Shown here: in pieces, positions 1-11,799 of the stretch | Numbering within the stretch: the first letter of the stretch is position 1 | Layout of the letters: each line of letters starts with the position of its first letter | Assembly (NCBI RefSeq): GCF_008831285.2 | Contig: NC_045138.2 | Span: 14,334,571 to 14,398,570 of the forward strand | Reading direction: 5' to 3' | DNA length: 64,000 nt | Origin: Nymphaea colorata | Taxonomy: Eukaryota > Streptophyta > Magnoliopsida > Nymphaeales > Nymphaeaceae | Translations under genes and position numbers: made by a program | Notes under the pieces: generated by a model | Seen by the model: only the letters and a program-made list of their open reading frames with translations | Database searches by the model: none | What the model was told of the DNA's origin: nothing

Positions 1-80
1 TTTTTCAAAAATTTTATATAATATAAATGTTTTTTTTTAAATTTACATGTTAATTTAAAAAAAATTAAGGGGAGCCGGCC
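1..80 (-). repeat. AT-rich dispersed element, partial copy
   Basis: Read on the minus strand it gives GGGCCGGCTCCCCTTAATTTT followed by the family's TTTAAATTNACATGTAAATTT block. It is cut off by the start of the window. Confidence 0.4.
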
Positions 81-724
81 CTTGGTTCAACCAACAATTG
101 AATAAATAAATAAATAAATAAAATTCTCAGACGGCCTTAAAATTTGATGAAGTCGATATCGAAGTGGGAATGGAACCTATGGCAATGAGTTGGTTTAAGA
201 ATCTCAAGAGCAAGAGTTTGTTTGAGACTCTTAGAGGGAAGGAACAATATTTATATTCCTCGAAGCAAACTTCGATGTTATTAAAATTGTGTATTTCAAG
301 AACATGTATCTTAAGAAAAAAAAAAGATACAATGTTCGCATAAAGTATTGGCGTGGCTCTTTTATCTCTATTTCGGGCACATTTACAGAAAATAGAAAAT
401 CACGAATCTTGGCAGAAGACAAAGGGGGAAAAAAATTTGAGAGCTAGGCAAATCATGTATTAGAAATTTGGTAGTTGTTGATATGCAAAGACTTTTTTTT
501 TTTTTTTTTAATTATTAGTGGAGTTACACCTTTCAACTGTTGCTTGACTTACTTTAGTCACAAGTGGTACCTCTCAACCAAACATATCTGGTTTCACTAG
601 TATATATATATATATATATATATATTTGAATTTTTAAGGTTTTGACTTGTTTTGAGTGCTTGGGTGATATATATATATATGTATGGGGTTTGAGTGAACT
701 TAAGTTAAATCATTCAACTTGAGT

Positions 725-892
725 GTCGCACTGACCATCATCTACATTTCAGAAAAACTGCTAAAACATGACAACGATTATGAGATTCATATCTCAAACC
801 CCTTAAAAGTCGCACTGACCATCATTTACATTTCAGAAAAACTGCTAAAACATGACAACGATTATGAGATTCATCTCTCAAACCCCTTAAAT
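725..892. repeat. 84-bp tandem repeat, two copies
   Basis: Copies at 725-808 and 809-892 both start GTCGCACTGACCATCAT and differ at only a few positions. The unit is 28 codons long, so an open frame passes through both without a shift, but no true gene is evident. Confidence 0.9.
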
Positions 893-2138
893 GTGAGTCG
901 CCTGTTGGCCTTAATGAACTAAAAAATTCAAAAGTTTTTTTGATACTATAATAAAATAATGTCAAAAAAAGACAATTCAAACAAAAGAAAAATTCTTAAA
1001 TTTAGTTTAGGTATGATCTATGTGATAATTGAATTTACAAAGAAAACAGAACATTTTGTTGTGGCTTTCTGCGTGGAATGTATGGAACGCAGTTGATGAT
1101 TCATTATTATTTTTTTGATATACGAGCGCGGTTAGTTTTCTGCGTATGGTCTTTGACAAATAATATTAACAATTGTTTTTCTAAAGTAAAAAAAACTAAT
1201 CAATTATTGTGCAGTCGGCCGACTTCCGAACTCTATTTTCAAAAGCTTTGTCTGTCGTTGCCGCCAACAACCTTCGCCACCACGACGTCGACGTGATTGG
1301 GCAATGAATGGAAGGTTGCTTCCCACAAATTAAAATTTAACATTAAATTTTTGAACTGACAAGCACATGATCTGTACTGCGGATCTTTTATATTGAAGCT
1401 TTGAACTGAAAAGAATTTTTTATTAGCATTTCTTTCTCTCAAGCTCCTGTTTGTTTCAAAATTAGATGACAGAAGAAGGAAAAGGTATGAAATTGGATTT
1501 TGATTTGAAGAAGCAAAAGCGTGGAGGAAGCGAGAGGTGATATTGAATGTTGCCATAAAAAAAAGAACATGACTCAGATGAATCCTCTCGAAATCTCTGC
1601 CCACAGGTTTTTCTGGTTTCATCTTGTTTGCACACACTCAAAGCTGGATCGCCTCGCCTTTCCTGTACAATTTTTTTTTTTCTTGCTTGAAGCAAACATC
1701 AATCACCATTTTGTCACCCACTTTCCCATTTGACACAAACATCACCTGCCATTTTCTCACGCCCTTTTCTTACCTGCCTTGTTTATTATACTCCATCAAG
1801 ACAATGTTATTTTCGCATGAGTAATACTTTCCTTGCAGGCACCCGCGCACACACATACAGACACACACACAGAGGATCGAAGATCTGAATATCAATACCT
1901 TTCTTAATTCCTCTTCTGGTTGTCGTGAAAACAGTATGTTGGAGTTCATTTGGTAGTGAAGCCACCAAGTTTAGAGTAATGAGCTATGCTAATCAAGTCA
2001 TATGCGACCTAAAGTCACACACGGGTGGCAAAAGGACTCTCGTGCTCCTGCGAGGTGTGCAATGAGTGTAATAACTTAACCCATTCCGGCTCGGGTTATT
2101 AATTTGGCAGATTTCATCTCGTCCTTTGAAGGTTTCAG

Positions 2139-2590
2139 TTTTCAATTTTAAAAAGGCTAAGAACCAGAACGACTGATCATTTAACTAACTCCTTTATAAT
2201 GCCTTGAAAATTTCCAACAATTTTTAATACATGATTAAGCTTTTTATAATAGGGTTTTACAATCTACCTTCTTTTAAGGCACATGTCCATCCAGATAGGA
2301 CCCAGGGACGCAGTGTTGAACCAGCCTTGGATATCAATTATGATAACCCAGCTCCATCTCAATCTGATCTCGTGCTTCTGGTTTAACATATTTGAACTCA
2401 CCCCTCAACAGTTTTAGTTCTACCTCCAAAAAAAACTAGGAAAACTAAGAACAAGAATAGCTAATCACTTAACCAACCCTTTTATAAGCCCATGATCACT
2501 TAACCAACCCTTTTATAGGCCCGTGAAGATTTCCAATGGTTTCAAATATGAGATTGAACTTCTCGTAACAGTGTTACACCGAGTACATCG
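2139..2590 (+). repeat. Diverged direct duplication, with an inner tandem duplication
   Basis: About 2139-2280 and 2409-2590 share an ordered series of blocks: CAGTTTT, CTAAGAACNAGAA, a TCANTTAACNAAC block, TTTATAA, a GAAAATTTCCAA-like block and a TACACC/TACAAT end. Within the second copy, ATCACTTAACCAACCCTTTT is itself repeated about 32 bp apart. Confidence 0.6.
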
Positions 2591-3506
2591 TGAATGCAAT
2601 TGATGTTTGACAAAAAAAAACTAATCACAGCATACTTTTTGAGCTGTCTAACTCTCCTTGAATTAGCAGTCACCTCAAATAAGACCGGATGCTTGAACTT
2701 CGCTGCATACCAATTTCTGGGTATTCATAAGTTCTTTAGAAAAAAAGCATGCCTATTGAACTGACTTTCAACTCAATTCCCTTCGAATATCTTGCATGCC
2801 ATGCTCATAATCATGCATAGAATGTGCGTATATATATATATATATATATAGTAACATATTACTCATATGCAGGCTTCATAGTTTGTTAAGCTGTTTCTCC
2901 GGCAAAGTAACCATACTTATAGGTTAAAAAATACATAAAATTACATGAATGAGAAGAACATCTTCAAAATTTGATGTTTAAACTGAATTTTACAAGCTTA
3001 AAAAACTAGGATTCTTAACTTCTAAATCCTTATAAAATCTAGTTTGTATATCTAATTCATATAAATTTATATGGTTAGGTTTACAAAAACACAGAACTCA
3101 AAACTTGATAGTCAAAGAGGCAAGATTGACTGTCCATATATATATATATATATATACACGCACACGCAGACACTTACGTTTCCACCACCCTCTTGATGCC
3201 CTGCACGTGCTCGTGCGTGCAGTCTACAACTGATCTTTTATATAATGAGCATCTTATCATGTTTACAGGCTCAAACATACCAAACACAAGCATTCCAGAT
3301 CAGATTCGTACGACCAACTCTTCATATTACAAAAAGAAGCTCATAATTAACTGGCAACCACGTGTTTAGAATCTGCAAGGGAAAAAGGAGAAAAAGAAAG
3401 AGGAAGCAAGCTGGCGTACAGAATCAAAAGGGAAAGGGAAAAAGATGGAGGCAAAATGGAGAACAGAATCATGGACGCAGTCAAAACTCAAAAGCAGTAG
3501 GCTTTA

Positions 3507-6500
3507 TTATTCTCCTTGCAAAAGCACTTTCAAAACTTCCACGCTAAAACCATCTCTAAAGATGAGAAGATGGCCTGCACCTCTGATCTCATGGTAGTGC
3601 ACCCAAGGAAGCTTTTCAGAAACGTAGCGCTGCAGAGATACTGGAACCAGGCCATCGTCATCCCCCTGCCAGAGGTGAACAGAAGCTTCACCGTTAGGAA
3701 ATGGGTTATCTAGATCCATAGGATTAAATTCCCAGCTTCCGAATCCAATATTCATATCTTGATGGATAGAAACATAGGCACCTTGCTGTCTACTATAACC
3801 CTGAAAATGCATACCAGAAAGGAAACAACAAACAATGTGTGAGGGAGAAAAAGAGGTGCCATCTACATAAAAGAAATAGGATTTCAGAACAGAGGAGATT
3901 AACTAATACTGACAACATACGGAACCAGCAATTCAACAATTGTGCATCAAAGTTGTAGAAAGATATATGTCAGATATGCGGATTATTGCAATCTAATAAG
4001 CAGAAAAGCACAAGCATCAATGTTCCCAAATGCAGAATGTATGGACCTAGAGAGCAAAATAAGATCAATGTAACAAACACAAGGTGGCCATAGAAGTTTA
4101 TACTTTAAAATAGTGAATAATAGTATGGTTGCTGAAGGTACCTTTGGGGAAACATCTAGCAAAAAAATCAATAAGCAAAGTCATTTCAAGAATTTAACTG
4201 CTCATAGTGCAATACTAAATTATTGGTAAAGGAAGAAACACAGAACAATTTATTGCAAAAGCTCATCGCACTTTATGGTAGCCATTTTGCAGTCCACTAC
4301 TGACGTAGTGCATATCCTCACACGACGAAAAGGATCCAGCATCATTATGAAATTTCTCTTTCCATAGTTAAATATTCTGCATGCATCTATGTCTGTTATG
4401 AATAGTTTCCTCTGGAATAGCTCACTAGAAGAACATGACGAATCTGCCAGGATTCAATTGAGTCAGTGTCATGAATTTTCAACAGAAGAATGGGTACAAT
4501 AGGAAGGAAGAACAAATTTGCACTTTTATGCACAGAGACTGAGAGTCAGGAGTTGAAATAACTCCAGGGAACTGGCATGACTGCAAAGGTCCAAGGCTTA
4601 TAATAGCTGAGGCAAATGTTACAATGCTTTTGAAACAGAAACACCACTAATAAAAAAAAAATTAAAATAATTCAAAAATTAATAGGCATCTAATAATCCT
4701 TTAGCCTACAATACTGCATTCTAGCCTTGAAAATTTCAATTGACAGCTAAAAACGTCTACCAAGTACATCTGAAAAGGATGTGTCTGTACTGTCTATTAG
4801 AAAACAACCGTCCATTGGTTTCCTTAGTTTTCAAGAATTTTTTAGATCGTAAACTGGCTGAATTGGTTAGCAACAAAGCTTCCAGCGGAGTAAACCATAA
4901 ACTGCTGCAACTCAACTCCTTCAGTCAGGCCTTGGAAGGGATAGCTGACACTCTAAAGCCTGTTCCGTACATACTTTCTTCTAGCTATACAAGACATGGT
5001 TCAGTGGTCAAGACTTGGAATACCAACAATCTTCCAGACTGCTCGGACCCTCAACCAAAAATAATTTCTTCTGACTAGTTTCCAGTTTTAATCAATAAAT
5101 TTTGAACCGACAAAATTATTCTGTGACACAACTTGCACCTTAATCTGGACATCTGGTTCCCTGTGAATGATAGAAGTTTCACAGTTTCTACATAATAGTT
5201 TCTTATCCAGGAATATTATATGAAAAATACTTCCGTTCAAATTATGGACAAAAATTAAGTGTACATAAACATGAACTGTTTCATTTCTCTTGCTATAATT
5301 TTACAGATCATTGCTGTATCAACATCCTAGGCTTAGGTTTCAATGCATTTCAGAATGCATGTCACTAATGAAGAATGGACCATGATTTTAGATGTGACCT
5401 ACAGGCCAATGCACTCATCTTTAACTATGAGTTCGAAAAAATGGTTAATGAATCTGCCCTAGACACTACAAGTAGGCAAAAAATTAAATTGTGGTATAAG
5501 GTGAGATCCTACAACCACTTCTGTACCTAGGCATTAACATGAATGACTCAAAAAATATACTTTGAGATTTATAAGGACAAACCTGAGAACACGTTTTCAA
5601 GTCTCTCAACTTGTGAATCAACTCCATATCTGGAGAAGTAAAAACTCTAGGATCTTTCGATGCAACACTAGAAGAAGGAAACCATTTTTGAGTCATCCAC
5701 CAATACGTAAGCCAAGGAGCATAGTGAGCAACCCGAAGGGCCCACTGGTCCTGTAAAAGCTGCTTGTTGTAAGCTTCTCTTGACAAATTAGTAGGGAAAC
5801 TAGGCCACCAGTAGTTAACAACTGGAGCAATTAGTGCTCCTCCTGCTATCCTGTTGCCAGTCAAGTTACAAAAATTAGTTCTTACCTGGAAAAAACTAAG
5901 TTGATTAAATTTCTAAAATACAAAGGCAATGTGCAAAGTATTACATGAAAATTAACATACTCAGTCTGCATCTCCTTTTTACAAATATAATATGAAATGT
6001 GAGACAAACTACACAAGAACATTACATCAACACCTTTTCAAGATGGACCTAAGCCACTGTGTATCCTAAAAGGATGAGCACCAACTATTAAACATAAACC
6101 TTTCCTCTTGTCAGGCAAAACTATGCACAAAGCTTTCACATATGCAAACTTAACAACTTGGAGGTCCTGTAAGCCAGGCTATTGTCATCTGCATACTTAG
6201 AAGAGAGCATTAATTTCCTGAAGGGAAGACAAAAGAAAATTAAGGAAATCCTCAGAGGAAAGTAAGCATTGACTACATACAGTTGATGTTTAGTGCAAAA
6301 AATGAACATCAGAAGCACCACAGCGGCATTTTGGAAGGTCGCTTATTAGAAAAGGTAAGAATGTTACGTGTGCAACAGTAGATATGTTAAAACAGGAATA
6401 CCAAACAACAGCAAGATGTGGATGAATAACGTTGAACCAAGTACCTGTGAGGTATGTATTTAAGACAACTCCAGACAGAATGACCTCCCATGGAGAATCC

Positions 6501-7034
6501 AATCACATAAAATTTTGATCCCAACTGCAACTGATCTGCCAACTCTTCAATGTCAAAAGCTTTTCTCTTCACTGAGTGATTGGGATCTGGGCCACTCTCT
6601 CCATATCCGGGTCTGTCGTAGGACACTAAGTACACTCCCATCTCCTCCAAAACATCCTGAAATACCACTCACATTGATACTTCCCACTCTGAAACAGATG
6701 AAATGAAATACAAAAGAACACCGAAAGATAAAAAAATGAATCACTTTGCAAGAAAAAAGGTTCATACCGGGGAAACAGGCAAGGTCTGAAAACGACACCC
6801 ATCAAAGCCGTGAACAAAAATAATCTTATACTTTGCTTCCGTTTTAGGAACACCAAACTCTTCGTAAGCAAGATATCTTCCATCTGCGAGCTTAATTCTA
6901 GGTGCAGTAATAGGAGGACCATCTCGAGATCCGCATATTTTAGGGGGAGGTGGCTGGATCGCTCGATATCCCCATGCTAAGAATCCAACTAAAACCACAA
7001 TGGCAATCTTTGACAAAAAACCTGAAACATCCAT
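3507..7034 (-). CDS. Alpha/beta hydrolase family protein, 4 exons, 346 aa
   Basis: Exons 7034-6768, 6656-6445, 5850-5583 and 3800-3507 have GT/AG borders and join in frame into 346 residues. Residues 9-24 form one hydrophobic N-terminal helix followed by a PPPP stretch, so the protein is probably an ER or other endomembrane enzyme with a single anchor. The hydrolase fold is clear: oxyanion-region HG at 75-76, nucleophile elbow GFSMGG (Ser144), the acid in WQGDDDGLVP (probably Asp298) and His326 in GAGH. The layout matches a plant-specific family of uncharacterised alpha/beta hydrolases of about this length; the substrate cannot be read from sequence. The start is the ATG at 7034. A GTG two codons upstream also opens the frame but is unlikely in a plant nuclear gene. 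Intron 3 (about 1.8 kb) is much longer than introns 1 and 2. An AATAAA overlaps the stop codon, so a further poly(A) signal is expected downstream. Family call sure, substrate unknown. Confidence 0.92.
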
Positions 7035-7634
7035 TTTCACATAACATACTCAAGATAAGATAACCAAAATAAAAAGGAAAAAAGGAACCAGAGAACCATT
7101 TTGATTACATGAACATAATGAACACAGAGAAAAGGAAAAGAAGAAAAGGAAACACGAAGTGGGCAGCGAATTTCGTAATCTTAAACTAATAAGCTCACAG
7201 GGAAACCAGAAAACAACCCCTTATGCCACGAAAACAAAGAGGAATGAACCAAGAAAGAGAGTAAAATGAAGGGAAAAGGACTATGTACCCCTAAAGTTCA
7301 TGGAAGAAATGCAGACACAATTGAAAAGAAGAAGATTAAGGGAAAGAAGACTCGCCTGCGGAAAATCGGAAATTGTAACCTCGCTTTGATTTCCTGGTGT
7401 GAGCCCTCGCTGATGCAGCTGAAATCTTACGATGGGAACCTGCCATCGACCGAAGAGAGAGAGAGAGAAGAAAGACAGACAGACAGAAAGAGTCTCTCTC
7501 TTCGTTCTTCGGCTGCCTTGCTGGCTACCGTTGTCCGAAAAATGTCACACACCATTCCCGTTTACCCTTTAAGAAGCCCAAGTTTTCCAAAAGCCATCGA
7601 TAGTCATAGTTTCACACGAACGGTTCTAAAGCCG

Positions 7635-7635
<1 letters not shown>

Positions 7636-7677
<42 letters not shown>
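7636..7677. repeat. (TA)n microsatellite, 42 bp
   Basis: Uninterrupted TA dinucleotides upstream of the hydrolase gene. Confidence 0.95.
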
Positions 7678-7680
<3 letters not shown>

Positions 7681-8831
7681 GCTCAAGTTTTGGGTCACTA
7701 ACAACAAAAGCGCTCACTTTTTGGGCGTGCACAAAAGGGCCCTCAACTTTTACTGAACACATTTGTGACTGCTTCCGACGAAAAATGTTACGTGATAAAC
7801 AAATTTTCTAAAGTACCCGTTATAGGTTAATGAAAGGACCCACGACCTTATTGTAAAACAGAAAAGAGAATTTTTTTTCATGTTCTACTAGTCCGAACCT
7901 CTATGTCTCATCTCATTTTTCAGCCACCTCTTTTAGGTATCTCGGGCTCAATTTTTTTGGTGCCTACTTCCAGCGACACCCACACTCTTTTTCTCTTTCT
8001 CTCACCAAGTCATGGAGAGAAGGTTGAGTTAGGTGGGTTGGGTGATGTGTTATAGCCACTTTCTCGTTCAAATCTTGGAGGGTGTTATTTCAATAATCTT
8101 AAACAATGTTGAGCTTGAGATAGATTAGGAATACCATTATGACTGTTATTGTCCCTCCCTCTTCCCCCATGTTTTCTTTCTCTGGTTTTATGGTAAGGCG
8201 TGCTAGTTCAACCTTGAAATTTTTGGCAGAGCAATAAAGAAAAAAGTTTTACAAATGATGCAGTAAATGGGTGGGGAATGTTACCATGGGGCTCCGCCAC
8301 TGCTTTCGTGTCCACGTCGTTCGCATTTTTCTGTTGTTATGTGAACGCTTCTTAGTATGAAGCATCTTGGTGCACAATGTTTGCTCGTGGAATTATCCTT
8401 TCGTGGCAAATGCTCATTGCCAACGCCTCCATTTGTTTGTTGAAATGCCCACAAAAGCATTCAGTCAACAACAGCCTTCATGGTTGTATACGTAGCTGTC
8501 ATGTGTTCACTGTGAGATAGTTTGCAGGTAGGGAGAGGGAGAGGAAAAGAGAACGATTATTAAATCACTGATCTGAACTCAGTCACTACGACTGCCCAGC
8601 AGTTCCTGTTGCAAATTTGTAATTGAAAAGTTCTGCACAAAAACGTAAAAACAGAGGTAAGACACAAAAAGATAGATGACTTTTTGGGATCTTAAAAAAG
8701 CAGTACATTGTTGGCTGAAAGAAGAGAAACCCACTAGAATTCAAATTAGAAGGGGAAATAGAACAACGTAGCTTAGGTTTTAGAGGTCACATTAGAATTT
8801 TCAATAAGAAAATAGGGAAAGAAAAGCTTAC

Positions 8832-8954
8832 CATAAAGGTTGGCAATGGCATATGAGATAGCTAGAGCTAGCCGGTGGAGACACCCTTCCCACAACCTGA
8901 CATGTCTTGCCCGAGCAACAGCTTCAATTGCTCTCTTTCTCATCAACATTTTTT
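8832..8954 (-). other. Possible orphan coding exon
   Basis: On the minus strand a pyrimidine-rich acceptor (CCTTTCTTTTTAG) is followed by AAAAAATGTTGATG, an open frame of 39 codons and a strong donor TATG|GTAAGC. The frame reads MLMRKRAIEAVARARHVRLW and continues as a basic, then hydrophobic, amphipathic segment ending near ISYAIANLY. I could not find a convincing partner exon on either side. It may be an exon of an unrecognised gene, an upstream non-coding exon of the hydrolase gene that starts at 7034, or chance. Confidence 0.3.
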
Positions 8955-9357
8955 CTAAAAAGAAAGGAAAATATTAAGTACCAAGCTTCAACAAGCTCTT
9001 GAACTGTGACCAGTCCTAACACAATCATTAGCTGAAAGCTAATGCTGAAAATTGCACCTCTATCCTAGAATTTTGTTTTCTTGTTTGCTTTTTTTTTTTT
9101 GTCACCGAATTATCTTATGCTATGGAGCCAAAGAATGCAAAAACTTGTAAAAGACGATTTCCCCGAGCTACTCAGTTCCTCGTTGCTTCCACAACATCAA
9201 CATGTTAAGCTCATTGAATTCCACAACGTGTTAAACTCCCCGAATCACATCCATTCTTTCTCTAGAGAGAGAATAAAAAATATGGAGATATGAGTTTTAA
9301 ATACATATATGGGGTTGGGTCGAGCCCCCAATACTCGACTCGACAAGTGTTTGTGTG

Positions 9358-9418
9358 TTTTTAATCGGGTCACCCCGGATGTTATACTTTTTAATCGGGG
9401 GTCACCCTGGATGTTATA
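9358..9418. repeat. 30/31-bp tandem duplication
   Basis: TTTTTAATCGGG then TCACCC(C/T)GGATGTTATA occurs twice in a row (9358-9387 and 9388-9418), the second copy with a two-base insertion in the G run. Confidence 0.85.
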
Positions 9419-10262
9419 ATAACCAGCCCAAGCTCGGCTCATCACAGGTTAGATATCCAACTACCCACTGGGCACCCGGCTTGTTGCCCACCTTTCAATG
9501 CAGTAAAAAATGTGAAATGTAAGCTTGTTTTTGTTAGTTTTTCAAGAGTTGAGTGTGATTTTCTAAAATTCTCTGTTGTGGAAATTAGTTTTTCTAATGG
9601 TGTGTCGGTTTACTGAAAGGACTGGGCCGAGGAAGGAGAGAGTAACGAGAATACAAGACAGCCACTCTAGGTGCTACTTAATTATATCTACTCAATCATT
9701 GTGCTATATCGAACTTAAAATAACATCATTTTGGAATACGATCACTATTCTCGTATACCTACATTGCCATATCAGTAAAATCAATCCAATTTGCGTTCTA
9801 ATATGACTCATTGGTTCTTTTTATCGCTTTTCTTTGTTAAAAGTTTCCAACGTTGGTTCAACTTTATCTCATAACGGCGTTTGAATCTAAGCGTACGCCC
9901 AAGCCCAATGGCTGCCACATGATAAAAAACGGCAAAAGGCAATCAAAATTTGAGGAATGGAAATGATCTTTCGAGAAATTTGACAAAGTTAGAGTGGGGA
10001 TTGATTGTATATCACAAGGAGTCTCTCTTCCCAACAGCGGGAGCCATGCTAGAAGCCGCAGATTGCTTAGGCTGGATGTTACATGTTCTTTCTGCTTGCA
10101 TTTTATTGTATGACAGAAAAAAGGAGCTCTGTTGCATGTCAAAGTGCATCACAAGCTCAGCCAACTTAACCAAGCCTTGGATGATACGAGTTCAGCCAAT
10201 TAAATAAATGAGAACTTCAACCAACAGAGAAGTAAAGCAGAGGCTTGTCTAGAAGCGCCCAC

Positions 10263-10305
10263 ACACGCGCGCACAGAGAGAGAGAGTATATATATATATA
10301 TATAT
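10263..10305. repeat. Compound (CA)(CG)(AG)(TA) microsatellite
   Basis: A short CA/CG run passes into (AG)n at 10275-10286 and then (TA)n at 10287-10305. The AG-to-TA order is opposite to the other compound tracts in this window. Confidence 0.9.
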
Positions 10306-11799
10306 GGTGAAATGGCCAAGAATCTTGAAGGGAAAGTTTGGTGGTCTGGAGAAGCTATTCAGGTGCATGCATTCTGATAAATTCTCCACAGTAAAAGAGT
10401 GGTACACGTCGAGGTCTGACTTTCTCCCCCCGTGTTTTAGCTAGAAAACTTTCTTGACACAGAACTTATACCGGACAACTTCACCTATGTTGTAGGTCGT
10501 TACTAACCAGAGACATTCTTCACAAAAATCAGGAACATTCTTCACTCGAGGTAAAAACACTATGAAGAAGAGGCGCATCTTCAGATTGAAATCATGAATA
10601 GAGATCACGACGTCATGAATGTATCTCCCATTAGCCCAAGTGCTCACAGCCAAAAGGAACAATGCTCGGGCTCATATTCTCCAGACCAGACGTGCTTGAT
10701 GTTTTCGACGATCACCATTTTTAACAGGCTCCCAATGGTCTCTGAAATTTGGGAGGAAAATAGCCATAATAGATAACCTGTAAATCACCAAAATTCCACA
10801 TTAGTTCCTCCAAAGAAAAAACATCCACGAAGAACCTGAACCCCAGCCACACACCCAAAAAAATGTAATCCACGGTAGGAACTGGTCCGATCAGTCCCTT
10901 CATATGTTGCGTCAATCCTTGTAGTTCAAAACCCTGTAGTTGAAAGCGCGGATCTCTTTTCTTATTTCTCTTTTGCATAACCTGACAATGTGGATGAGAT
11001 CAACCTTTAGCTAAGAGTGTGTTATATTAGATCCATGCACACTAGGGTTCAGTACTAAAAAAAAGTTTTATTTGTCAAAGTATGTTGAAGTAGACATGGT
11101 AGCTGAAAACATGTGGTGTAAAAGACTAAATGGAAGAGATAGACATCAGATAATCCTTAGCCAGTAAAAATTTTCAGCAGAGAATGTGGACAACAAGCAA
11201 GCTGATTAGCTATGAAATGTTCCAGCAAATCTCACAAGAAGCTCCCAACGGAGTACTTGCATTCGGTGGGTCAATGATTAACACTGTTCAAGACTCACCA
11301 ATTTCATGGAAGAAGCACAGTCTCTGCAGCTGTCTTAATAACATTGCCTCCGGAGCGTTCAAATCTTCAATACTGCAAACGAATTAGGGTTTAGGATTTT
11401 GGCCTTAAATTCCAAAAGTAAGCCAACCAGAATCCACAATCTGCATGACCAAGCGAAGCCAGTATTTGGCAGTCACAGTAATGGCAAGCCAATAAAGCAA
11501 AGATTGTTTTGTTGAGACAGATTTGAGACCACGAAGCCCAGGATCACCTGCAGAACAGCATTTCTCTAACATATTTCATCACTCATAACACACAAGCCCC
11601 ATTAAGAAATTTTCACAATGAATGCCCATTAAAACGGTCTCGTGAGACGTGACAGCAAGTTTTGCTCAACAATTAGCCCACATAGCTGTCATGGCATCTT
11701 GGTAGCTCCATGCTCCACCTCCTACTACAACACAGTGCAGGATACCAACAGGATGCTCAAAAGAGTGTGGTATATGTGCTTACAATATATAAGCCTCTG

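Larger units (their letters stand above)
1..3506. other. Intergenic region with small duplications
   Basis: No coding sequence is recognisable. It holds the end of an AT-rich dispersed repeat, an 84-bp tandem repeat, a diverged direct duplication at about 2.1-2.6 kb, a short (CA)n run near 1848-1870, and (TA)n tracts at 601-625, 2829-2850 and 3136-3156. The lower-coordinate part up to 3506 should contain the 3' end of the hydrolase transcript. Confidence 0.6.
7041..11799. other. Intergenic region between the hydrolase and PPR genes
   Basis: Apart from the possible orphan exon near 8.9 kb I see no coding sequence. CT-rich minus-strand sequence around 7450-7510 could be the hydrolase 5' leader, perhaps with a leader intron. 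A 42-bp (TA)n tract, a 30-bp tandem duplication at 9358-9418 and a mixed CA/GA/TA tract near 10260-10305 are present. The PPR 3' untranslated region should lie in the upper end. Confidence 0.5.

Noticed and set aside
1467..1486. TGACAGAAGA, the first ten bases of miR156
   Set aside because: The match stops after ten bases and no hairpin partner is visible.
1239..1637. 132-codon minus-strand frame
   Set aside because: No recognisable domain, overlaps other frames, and lies in simple AT-rich intergenic DNA.
4740..5078. 112-codon plus-strand frame inside hydrolase intron 3
   Set aside because: No domain, antisense within a long intron, and opens at a non-ATG codon.
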